Assembly (NCBI GenBank): GCA_031213475.1 | Contig: JARUPZ010000034.1 | Location: 620,001-684,000, forward strand | Direction: 5' to 3' | Origin: Nereocystis luetkeana | Lineage: Eukaryota > Sar > Phaeophyceae > Laminariales > Laminariaceae | Length of the DNA: 64,000 nt | In this document: positions 9,886 to 21,000 of the stretch, piece after piece | How the letters are laid out: each line of letters begins with the position of its first letter | How positions within the stretch are numbered: position 1 is the first letter of the stretch | Translations under genes and position numbers: made by a program | Notes under the pieces: generated by a model | The model's database searches: none | What the model saw: only the letters and a program-made list of their open reading frames with translations | What the model was told of the DNA's origin: nothing

Positions 9886-11860
9886 TCGGTGCGCGATACG
9901 ATAGGTCCGAATATCTTATCACCAATTGCCAGGTAAAACGGCAACCCAAATTCCATAAATAAATCATTGCCAACGTGAAACGGCAACCCCAAATTCCATC
10001 CTTCATCGTTGCCAAGGTACAACGGCAATCCCAAATTCCACCCTTCAGAATCGCCAAAGTAAAACGGCAATATTCCCGATACCAAATCTCTCAATCTCGA
10101 TTCCAGTATAGACCTCCTGAAACATATCAAGACAGTAACTATGGGAAGGGAAAACATCCAACAAACGTAAGTATGTTGGTAAAACCTTCAAACAAAATCA
10201 ATAACACCGTCTTCACATAGATATCGTATCCCCCGATAGCATTGGCCCCCCTGTTGTTTACTGTGGAAAAGCAGAACAACAGAACGTCTCTGATGTAGGA
10301 CATCTCAAATCGAACTATAATATCCCCCCTGCTATTGATAGGTGTTCACTCCGGGAGTATGCAAAAGTCAACAACATACTGCATCTGAATTTACAAGTAC
10401 TATGGATACTACTGTAGTAATTTTGGGTCCCCTGTACGTTGTGCATGCTTGAACAATAGCCGACGGGTACGGCGCGATTCATGAAGACCATCGGCATACC
10501 CTATTGGCGTGTTAGCATTACTCAACGCATGAGTACACCCCAAACACATTTTCCATCCCCCTAACAGATCCTGAAGTTGCACGTCAATTCTTCAAATATC
10601 TCCCAGAAACATTCCATGCATATCGAAACTCCTACTCGTATCCCACAAAACGAAATGCCTCAAAATCCCCGGCGAAACAAATCAGTGAATTAAATCACTA
10701 CAGGCTCATCACAAAGTCAAGCCCAAAACGAAACGCCTCAGCGGGCAACGGTTATATGAGAAAATCGGCATACTGCTCTTCCGACCGAACGTGTTGATCT
10801 CAGACTCCCCCCATTAGAAACATGGCTTAGACATTTGTATCCAGTAGGGGAAAACGATTAACAGGCATCAGCGCACAAAATCACTCCACCAGAGACAGAC
10901 CTCCGGTCAGTACCCTTGCGCGCATGGTCCGCATCCACGTATTATCTCACTCCAACTGAACTCCACTATCTGCGATAGAAAGTCTTCGTCGTGTTATCGA
11001 GTACTGCTACTATGCCCCCCCTGCTCGGTAGACGACAAAGCACTCATGAATAAAATGTTGCGATATCTTTATGACTCCAAAATACCTCAACCATAAAATA
11101 AAAAAGAAACTAACTCACGTCCAACCCCCCCGCAACTCCACCTCTCAACCTCCGTCTCCTGCTCCCTACAATACGGATGCGACGCTTGTCTCCCGCCGCG
11201 GCTCCATGTTGCCGCGACATTGACTACATCTCGCAAAGCCGCAGGTGCAGTGGGCAGTATCGGGTGGGTAGCTTTAGCGTCAGAAACCAATCCAATTCGT
11301 GTCAAAAACCAAGCCAATTCGTGTCAAAAACCAAGGCTACTCGTTAGATAATGAGTCACATCATTATGCACTATGTCTACGAGTAGAATCATGTCATCAA
11401 CCCCCCCCTCATGATTTCACTCAAAACAATGGTGACAAGACAACGTCAGTACCGATTTCTATAAATAGTTGGTCTTCCTCATATTCAAGTGGGTAATTGG
11501 CAACGCAGGTACGTCCGTTTGCCATTACAACTCGCGGCCTATGTGGACACAGCAGTACGGATTCAGGTAGCAGACGTGGTACGGTTCCCTCATACCCTCT
11601 GGTTAATATACGAGCACGTAGACAGCAGCTGCGGTGGAAATGCCTTTGTCATATCAGTATGAGACATACCAGGTACCAGGTACGCCACACCTTCCATAAT
11701 ACTGCACATTTCATGCAAGAACATACCAGCCGAACACAAAGAAAGTACAGAAAAGGACAAACAAAACAGATCCAGTCCACCAAAATCAAAGTGGGCGACA
11801 CTGGAAAAATATAACATGCCTATTTCCTAGGGTCGAAAGGGAAATTTCGCTTCCCGCTGC
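9886..11860. other. internal region of the LTR element without coding signal
   Basis: About 2 kb between the 3' LTR and the gag-like frame. Beyond the minisatellite and two TACCAGGTA motifs (11667 and 11674) I find no domain in any frame. This is where a polymerase would be expected in an autonomous element. Confidence 0.5.
9925..10085. repeat. 45-bp minisatellite inside the LTR element
   Basis: Three to four imperfect units of about 45 bp carrying AAACGGCAA(C/T)CCCAAATTCCA and TTGCCAA. They lie just inside the 3' LTR. The open frames over them are repetitive and not taken as genes. Confidence 0.7.
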
Positions 11861-11907
11861 TGCTGCTGCTGCTGCTAGTCCCCCTCCCCTCGGCCTGTTT
11901 CCCAGGG

Positions 11908-13540
11908 TCAAACGGGAATTTTCGCTCCCCGCTGCTGCTGCTTCTGTTGGCCCCCGCCCCCTCGTGCCCCTCGTCTCCCCTTCCGCCACCATCCCCCCAA
12001 AACCGCGCCAGGTCCATCCTCCCAGCCACTCGGTGCCAGTCTCGCCCACATTAGTTTTCCCCGGTCGAAGGGGTACGTTGACCTCCCCTTCTGACCTGAG
12101 CTAGCCTGCTGCGACGACCGCGTCACGGCCGATTCCACGTCCACCCTCTCGCTGCTACGGCAGCTCGACGTGTAAACGAAACGCGCAACCCCGTCGTTGC
12201 CGAGCTCCATCTCGTCCTGTCTGCGCATCTCGGACACAGCAACACCAAGCCCCACCACCTCAGGCTCAGCATAACCAAGGCCCACCACCTCGGACACAGT
12301 AACACCGAGCTTCACGACCTCCGGCTCAGCATCACCGAGCTCCAGCACGTCGGACACAGCAACACCAAGCTCCACCTCGGATACAGAAACACCATGGACA
12401 ACGCCTCCGAATTCACCAAAACCAAGGTCCGCCACCTCAGGTCTAGTATCACCAAGCAACACCACGTCGGACACAGTAACACTAAGGTCCACCACCTCAC
12501 GGTATTCTTGCTGCAGCACAGACGTTACACACGGCTCTTGAGCATCACCGAGCTCGTCCGGTGGAGGCTCGCGTCGGCAACTCCACACCACATCGGGCGA
12601 GTAGCTCGTCGCCGACCTCGTTGCTGTCGGCTCCACCCGCGGCTGCTGGGGTGCAGGCATCCCAGCCTGCGGCGTACTGTAGTACTTCGGCGCGTAGACG
12701 GCAGTGGGCTGGGCAGTGACACACTGCCTGGCCATGCGACCATGAAAAATGAAGTCTTCATACACACTGTTGGGTGCACGGCAAATCACGTCCCTATGCC
12801 CTCGGGCGCCACACCGTGCGCAAATGTAGAATCCCTATATTGACACTCCTGCAGGCGGAGGGCACTCAGGATGATACCACACGCGATCGGTGTTACCAGC
12901 CGCACCAGTGCACCACTCCGAAGAAACATGTGGCCGCCGCTGCTGCTGCTGCTGCTGAGGTTGCTGAGGCTGTTGCTGCCCTCCGACTCCACACTGCCGC
13001 TGATGCTGCTGATGCTGCCCTGTGTTTCCATACTGCCGCTGATGCTGCTGCTGCCAGCCATCCCACGGTAGGGGTGCACCAGAAGTTCCTGAGCCCCTCA
13101 CATTAAGAGCTCAACATCTCACCCGATACAGTACTTGGCAGAAATTTGTTCGCGTCACCCGACCGGCAGTTGTATGCGCTACTCCTAAAACGAATATATG
13201 AGTAAAAATTTCAGCCTAACTGCTTCCTCACTTAGGGAACTGAAACCTTTGGCCAAACAAGTGCAACCCCTACCGTGGGGTGGATAACTCTGGCCTCCAC
13301 CCAGCGTTGCTGCTGTTGCCCACCAAATTGCTGCTGCTGAGGCTGAGGCTGTTGCTGCCCTCGGCCTCCATGCTGCCGCTGATGGTGCTGCTGCTGATAA
13401 CTCTGGCCTCTACCCCACCGTTGTTGCTGTTGTCCACCAAAGTCATACCGCCGATGCTGCAACCGTGCGTTACCTCCATACCGTCGTTCCTGCTGCGCCT
13501 CCATACCAAGCAGCTCCTCCATTTGCGGCATACCACCACA
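11908..13540 (-). CDS. gag-like region with CCHC zinc knuckle
   Basis: On the minus strand a Gln-rich stretch (around 13232-13531) is followed by a second Gln-rich patch and then a perfect CCHC knuckle, CARCGARGHRDVIC, at 12822-12781. After it comes a 290-codon open frame. Its middle holds tandem peptide repeats built on VSEVV-LG-AEPEVV (DNA 12230-12510), and its end is Gly/Arg/Gln-rich. C-x2-C-x4-H-x4-C knuckles bind RNA in retroelement nucleocapsids. The region is the Gag part of the LTR element and is treated as a fossil. Confidence 0.7.
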
Positions 13541-13619
13541 GCCGCCCTTCTACCAGTGGGTGCTCTCCTCTAACACAGTATAACCCTTCAGCGTCCTCCG
13601 GGCCCGGAGTCACGATATC

Positions 13620-14051
13620 GTTTTGAGTACAGGAGGTGCCGGGCGCGTGCTCGTGTTGCACGCGTGATCTACACCATGATCGTCGAGCAAGAGAAAATAA
13701 AATACTCGTACAATAAACCAAACACAACACACACCAGGTTGGGTCAATACAACACACACCAGGTTGGGTCAATACCGTTCTCTTAGAGACCCCACCACAT
13801 AAACCACACACAGGAGGTAAGCCGCACCAAGATTGTCACCGGCTGCGCCAATCACATATAGAGAGGCAGTATCGTTATCATCAAAGCCCGGGTCGTATCA
13901 TTAACATCAGCGACTGCTTCCGGAGGAGCAGCTCCACCCCTCCAGCCACGAGGCATGCTAAATAATGCCCCGATACATAATACGAAACCCCATAATATAT
14001 GAAACCCCCAATATCCGCAGACCTGTATCAAGCTACCGCATACCACACACA
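13620..14051 (-). repeat. right LTR (5' LTR of the minus-strand element)
   Basis: Matches the left LTR and is longer mainly because the AACACACACCAGGTTGGG segment is present twice in tandem (about 13720-13770). It ends CCACACACA, followed by the CTCTT duplication. Confidence 0.9.
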
Positions 14052-14056
14052 CTCTT

Positions 14057-15045
14057 GACCCTCATCCATCCGTCGTTCCTTTTGAAAACGACTTTCGTAT
14101 ATCACGAGCAGTGTTATTCGTCGGTCGAGAAATTTTACCGTTTTGTCTCAAAAAACAGGCCGGCTTCTAACAAGTTACCACAGGACTCGACCGCTTCAGT
14201 TTCTGCTGGGGACGCCCGGATAACGTAACAACGACTAAGTCAAGAATAGCACTTCCGAAACTCACACTCACCCTCGTGAAGAGTTTGATCCCGACGCCCG
14301 TGAATGCGAGCAAACTTACTACACGCCAGGCGAGCCGGAGGGTTGCTCCATGACTAAAATTCCGTGGTGGCCGTTACGATTGCCGTGTTTTCTCGCGCGA
14401 GCGCAGCGTAACGTTTATAGGAGAATCATACCGAGCGATGCCGATATATTTCGCCTCTGTATCTCGCGGCAATCAATGCAACATATCAGCTCGTCCCCAG
14501 TGTCTCGAATTTCATCTACCTGCGCGAGAAGCAGCATCGCTCATACCGGAGGAGCTAACAGGGTCATGTCGCAAAGCCTGGTCGCTATGATTCGCCGTAA
14601 GTGGTTCATGCCGACGAGCTATCCTACAGAAGGATGTGCATATAGCAAATCCCACACCACTCTAGAACACGTACATCGTCCGAGGTGGTCGATCTGGCTC
14701 ACACGCCCATTATTTAGAGGGATGGGCTGCCCTCGCGAACGATGTCCTCTACTCGGACACCAATGCCATCTCATGCAATAAAGCTCAGTCCAACATGTTG
14801 CAGGCATGCAATAATACAACGCCATCTAAGATTCTCGTCACGAACCGCATCGTCGCCACTTGCAATGCAGTACACATCCATCCGGAGCCTAAGAACGCAG
14901 ATGCCTGCCCCGTATACTACAAATATTGTAGGTGGGTTCAAACGCGTCATGTGCAATGTGCCGACCTCCTCGCGCGAGGAGGATGCTGCACAATGCCGTG
15001 AACACCCAACTTCGCGTTGCTTGCTCTCAGCCGGAATGGGGAAAT
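14057..15045. other. intergenic, 3' flank of the monooxygenase gene
   Basis: Between the LTR element and the last monooxygenase exon. A 143-codon plus-strand frame (14350-14781) shows no domain and has Met/Cys/His-rich composition typical of chance frames. The minus-strand 3' UTR of the monooxygenase must lie here, but I could not place a polyadenylation signal with confidence. Confidence 0.4.
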
Positions 15046-18000
15046 CTACACCTTGACGTAACCTGGGTACTTCGTGTTGACGTCCTGCATCTCCCGGACA
15101 GCGTCCCCTAGAGCCACAGCGGTGCCGTGCGCTAAGAATTCTCGAATGCGGTAGTGACAAGGCAGAAGGGGCCCGCTCCACAGCCACTCTTTGAGGACCA
15201 GCATGGCCTTCTCCTCATTCCCATCGGGACATATTTCTGCCAAGGCTTCGGAAAACAACGACATCTCCGCTGAGCGTTGCGTTTTCGGAGCGTGGTTAGC
15301 ATCGACGCCATCTGTGTTGATGTCGTTATCCGGCCCGTACCGGCCATCCCTCGCCGTCGAAGCCTGAGTTGCTGCCTCGGGAAGAGCACGAAGAAATCCG
15401 TTGAGGGCCATCGTACCATCACGATCAGGTGATTCAGTAGCTTCCTGGATGAAAGGAGAATCACCTCCCGCGTGGACCGACCAATCTTGCGAAGGCACCA
15501 GACCAGCCACTTCCGCAAGGGCTTCCATGACCTCCAAGTAGCCCTGCGCAAGGGACATTTAGAAGTTTGATAGTATATAGTAAAAGGCATGTTTGTATTC
15601 CATGGTGATGTGAGCACATCGCATGACTCACAGATAGTGCTTACGATGACAAGTATCTAACACGGCAAGCTTACCTGCACTTCCTCCTCTAGCATGGCTA
15701 CCCGTTATTGCTGTACCAGCCGTACTTTTACCGCTTCGAATGTAGTACGCAAGGCCCTGACTACGATACCCTTGCCCGGGTTTCAGCTGCAAGACTCAAG
15801 CCCAGTAAACGTCGCGCCAACCACCTTTGCAACGTGAAGAAGTAGCCATCTCCGGGGTCCGCAGCTGGGGGTTTAGGACGTATGGCACTGCCTCAATGAT
15901 GCAGTGGTGTATTAGTAGTACGACTTTGTTAACGTCTTGTTAATATGAATATATTCTGCCACGGCTACTGGTGCGGCTGTTGCTTCCCCGTGTGTAGCAC
16001 TCGTCGAGCGACCGCGCTGTCGAGGTGCTACACTACCTGGTACTTGACTACGTATTAGGTGCACGAGTACGTTGTTACAGTGGTAATCATGGGCGAGGAG
16101 GACACCCTTTCTCACCGTCGCAAATTGAGAACGAGGCTGAGCGTTCCTGACGTCCCGTCTCTCTTGGAGGCCTGCTGCGCATATTTCGGCGGTCGGCGGG
16201 GGTACCGCGCCACTCCACATTCGCGCCACCCACCTGTGGCACAACAAACAGAATAGTGCTCCCGGGTTGCAGCAAAACAGATTGTGCCCACGATTGCTGA
16301 TCAATATGCGCGGAACGTATCGACAGAACAGGCAAACGAAATCCCACGATGATATTCGCCGCCAATACAATTATAACCATTGCTCGTTTTCGTGTTGTCA
16401 CTATTACGGGGGACCATATTAAATAGGACCTACGGTACACGCAAAAACCTATATATTCCGCTATTTTTACTATTATAAATAAACAATATTAGGTCTTATT
16501 TACTATGGACCCCCGTAATAGTGCAATAATTGCTTCGAAACCACCGGCGCATGCCCAGCAAGGCCACGAGCGAGCACACAACGCGCGGGCGCGGGTACGT
16601 CTCGGATTACATAGTTGAGTATTGCGAACCTCTCACCGCGCCTGAAGCTCTACCACCCCAAAATAAGGCGCCCTGTACACCCCGACGAATGCCAGGTTCG
16701 GCACGCAGGGGTTCCACGTCAGGGCATGAAGCAGAATGGGCTGAACCGAGTCGCTCTCATCAAACTCGTACTTCTCAAGAATGTTCGCGGGCAAAAAACC
16801 GATTTTCGGGCGCAGTCCAGTACAGCAAATAACGTGGTCAACCTGTTGGGCGGAGAGCGGGTTAACCGAGAGGGTACGATAGGATGGTATGACTGAGACA
16901 CTTCGAATGCGTTGCTTTTGCCTTCCGCTACAGTGTCACCCGATACTGGTTCAGATCGAAGTCCGGTGCTGGTGTGCTTACTTGCAGATGGAATGGGGCG
17001 TCTGCGAACGAGCTAAGGGCCAGCTCGCTTCGACAATAAAGAATAAGGAAGATACAAACACAGGAACTGCGGAGTAGAGGCCAACACCACAGGTCGTCGC
17101 AAAAACAACACAAATCTTCCCGGAACATGTGGACAATTGGCTTTAGATATCAATATATCAACTGCCCCTATTTTTCGGGGCGGAGTGGTACACATTGCTG
17201 GTGCGCTATTTGAAAGTTTGCGTGTACAGCATGCGGAAGAACTTGTCGTTTCGCCTCAATACGCTGGCTGATCGTGCATGATCCTCTGCTGGCACACCCG
17301 TACAAGAGCTTGAATATTTGCGCGTCACAGTATCCAGGTGTCTCACGTGTTCGCTGGTCCCATCCGAGAAGTGGACTTTGCTTTCTTGGACGTCGAGAGC
17401 GACCAACCTCGGTCTCACTTCAATACACCCGTCCCGTACCTGAAAAACAAGCGGTTTGTTTGCGACAAGCACCGTGACAGCTGGGCAATATGTACGATGT
17501 AGTCCCCAAGGCATTTCACGGCGGACGGAGCACGCAAGCCGTGTTGCTGGATCGAAGCCGCGCAAGTGTTAGCCTGCTAAATTATACACCGGTATAACCG
17601 TAGCACATGGCTGCACCGAACCTTGTTCAGGAAGGCCTCCGATATGGCGACACTGGTCGACACGTTGGGCCCGTTCTCAAGCCGCAGCGCTTCATGCACG
17701 TCGCCGGGGTCCTGGCCAGACAAATGAAGGCAATACGTCCGAAGCCCCATTAGCTTCTCTGCCGCAGACAAGTCCTTCGCTGACTCGCCTGCGGCGGCCT
17801 TGAGAGAGTACAAAACAAGGTCTAAAGGCATCCCATAAGCCGCCGACTCCTGGCTGGTATGGTCCCCATTTGCTCCTCCACAAGAGTGACCGCAGCCCCC
17901 TGTACGAGTTTCTGTTGTGGCCCACCTGGCTGCACCCTCTTCATCAACCAAAGCGCTAGACGCGCCTTTATCGTTGACATCCGTACACGCCACAGTAAAA

Positions 18001-21000
18001 CTGGCAGAGGGAGTGCTCCTGATGCCGGTCAAACTAGCAGAGGAGGTGCTGCTGGTGTTGTGCTCAACCTCGAGCTCCGCGATAACGCTTGGCGCGTCGG
18101 CTAGGGTAGTAGGTTGTTTGTCGGGATTCGGCACCGGCATCGAAAAAACACGGGGAAGAAATACCGATGCCCCGCCGGTGGCTACCACGCATTTCTCTAC
18201 TGTTTCAGTAAGACCTGGGGCGGTCGAGAAATATGGGCAGGAGCGGGGGGGGGGGGGGTCGTGTTTCGTTCGGTCTAGTGTTGAGCGCCGGAAAGCGCTT
18301 GAAAATGTACGACAACGTTTGATGGTAGTGTAGGAATACCTAGACTATGGCTCCAGTGAAATATATGTGCCTGTGGTCTTAGCACGCACACCGCTGTCGA
18401 GCGTCGGTGTCGTCCTTCGTTGTGCCACACTGGTACTGTCCTATTGCCCTATTCATGGTAAACACTCGAAGTATTTCCAAGTAGTAGGAGTAGTAGTAAC
18501 ATCAGCAACATCAGCGACAATGTACCTCTCCGGCTGTGCATACTCTTCCACGAGGCCTCTAGCTGCCGTACAAACAGTAAGAGCACAAACACAATGCCAG
18601 GTAAGCAGTAGGCCGCACCTCCCTTCCACCTTGCACCACAGAATAATGCACTACATAGGCATACTGTACGTCATCAAAACTACCTGACAGCCCTCACCAG
18701 AAGCAATCTCTGCACCGCTGAATGCGCAGCCAACCACTACGACCGATTTTCCAGAGAATTGTTCGGGGTCCCGGTATGCTCCGCTATGCGTGGCCCATCC
18801 GTTCTCCACCGCATCCGTGATTCCTCTCACTTTCTCCGGCGGAGGAAAGTAAGGTGTTACGAAAATCCCCGAGGCAATTATGCACTTGTCGAACGCGTCT
18901 GTCCTCTTTTGAGCCTTCCCGGTGCTTCCGTCACCAGCAGCAGAATTTGAGGTAAAGGTCACCTCCCATCCGCCGGACTTGGACGGTACGACTGCGGTGA
19001 CCTCGTGGCCGAACCGCACGTAGCGCACAAGATTGAAGCGCACTGCGTAGTCCTCGAGGTACTTCCTGACTTGAGCTTTGCTCACGAGACAAGAATTGTC
19101 AAATGCACAACACAAAAAACAGTACCAAAGCGCGCGGGAAGAGAGAAGCAAATGCGAATGAGATGCGTGGCTGTGCTTGCGGGAACGTGAGTGCCACTGT
19201 TATAAGCACATTCCCGCTTTACAGCTGTTGACCAGGCAGCCTCTGCCACTACATTTATGTGCGCTTGAAAGGACTCTCGATTTGCAGGGCGATCTTGAAA
19301 CAACGGCCGATGGGCACAGGTGGCATGGCATGACTCTCTGGCCTGGGGTCATCGACAAGCACGAGTATGACGTGTATCAGGTGGCCAGAAGGGGACTTCG
19401 GAGGCGCGGCAAAAATCTTCAAGCATGTGGAACAAGGGCTCATGTATCTCGAAGGATATTGGCCCGTAGACGCGGGGTCCTGCACGCGTACTCGCAGAGG
19501 TTGAGGTGGCATAGGTTTTCCTTCTACACGTCTGATATTTACACCACCAACATACCCATGACCTACAACGTTGGTGTTCACTGCTGGTACTGCAGCAAAT
19601 ATTCAGGTACAGCTGTATGATACTGGCACGGGTGCTACTACTATTAATAATACAGCACTCCTGCTGTTATGGTGTGCTATTCATTGGTTTCTATCGTCAG
19701 TACGATATCTCTGTCACAGCTTACACATGCTAACATGCTAAACCGCCTGCACTATTTATTTTTCGGACACCAAGCCCACGCTTTTCTACACAATGTGCTT
19801 GCACACCGGAACATAGGTATCGTACCGTGCCATTTCGCGTGGCTTGCTTACCGCACGAGGGGAACGTGGGGGCATCTTCAGGCCAGCGGAAGTCTGAAAA
19901 GCAGCAAGTGTGCTTCGACAGGTTCGTCTTCATCGACGTCCATACGCGCCCGCCACTGCGACCAGGGGGGGGGGCAAAACGTGTGACGCTGCATGCCTTC
20001 GGTGACTATTAACAGGGAGCGATATGCAGCCTTCCCGAAAACAACATGATGATGTTTCAGGAATCTGGAAATGTAAGGTTCCTAACACGTCCCACCCTGG
20101 ACGGAAATGAATGAACCGCTGGGGCATAACTATGAACACCAACCATTCTGTTTCCACCCAACTACTACAGTAGTACATAGACACAGAGGGGTTTACCCTG
20201 CACTTACTCTACTCGAAGCTCTCTCGCCAGCCTTACACTACGATGGTGTGAACTTGTCGAGGAGGGGGGAGAGGAAAAACCAATGGTCCGTGCAAACAAT
20301 GCCGTTCTTGAAGTCTGTTTGCACTGTACTGCATACTTTTACGTTTCGAAGCAAGGAAGTGTTGATCATGTTTGGTCTTCCGTGTATGGGTTTCGAAGAC
20401 CAGTCACCAACCAAATCCTTCCCTCTTTCGACCGGCACCAGAACGCTAACCGCCAACTTGCCCTGCCCTACCTTACCCTAACCCGCCCTGCCCTATCCTG
20501 TCCTATTGGTCGCCGGTGCTGACTGCAAGGTGAAAGTTAATTTTCCTAACCTGGTCCGACAGAGATACAGACTTATATCGCAACCAACTAACAACCCCAT
20601 CGTGTTCACATGTGGTAGAGCCAGCCAGCCCTTGCCTGCGACGTCGTTTGTGCCCGTCTATGTTCTGTAGAATCGTGATGTCTGTGGCCACAACTCTTCA
20701 AAATATATCTATGAATAAAATCGAGCGTCAATACGGAGACTTGAGTATACTGGATGTCTTTGGGTAGAGACAACAGTTTAGTCCTGTCTAGCGTAATGTG
20801 AGGACAACAGGAACTAAACGCCTTACTTACCGGTATGGACGAAAATAAAATGTTTGTTGGATGTAGATGTATACGCACGTTTTTGACACGCCTTGCATAT
20901 CCACTGCTTGATTCAAATATTGAACTAACAGTTGAGATTACGTCGACGGCCGTTGGTATTACTGCACGCGTAATATACTAGACTAATAGTGTCGATACTG

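Larger units (their letters stand above)
9470..14051 (-). mobile_element. LTR retrotransposon relic, about 4.6 kb
   Basis: Two long direct repeats (9470-9875 and 13620-14051) start TGTTT and end CA, and the unit is flanked by CTCTT on both sides. On the minus strand a G-run polypurine tract abuts the left repeat, and the CCHC-bearing frame lies nearer the right repeat, so the element reads right to left. Internally I see gag-like coding and minisatellites but no recognisable protease, integrase or reverse transcriptase. It is therefore probably a non-autonomous or heavily reduced copy. Copia or gypsy affiliation cannot be decided. Since the LTRs still align nearly end to end, the insertion is not ancient. 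Confidence 0.85.

Noticed and set aside
14350-14781. 143-codon plus-strand frame as a gene
   Set aside because: No domain, no splice context and chance-like composition; it lies in the 3' flank of the monooxygenase gene.
20238-20456. Minus-strand PVERGKDLVGDW resembling the second exon of the monooxygenase
   Set aside because: No splice site in the required phase. A perfect exon (VGLEPTVYERD...GGLWKTG, 21174-21110) with matching phases on both sides was found instead.
20460-20510. Telomere-like CCCTAACCC run
   Set aside because: Only one CCCTAA unit within an irregular CCCT-rich stretch; not a telomeric array.
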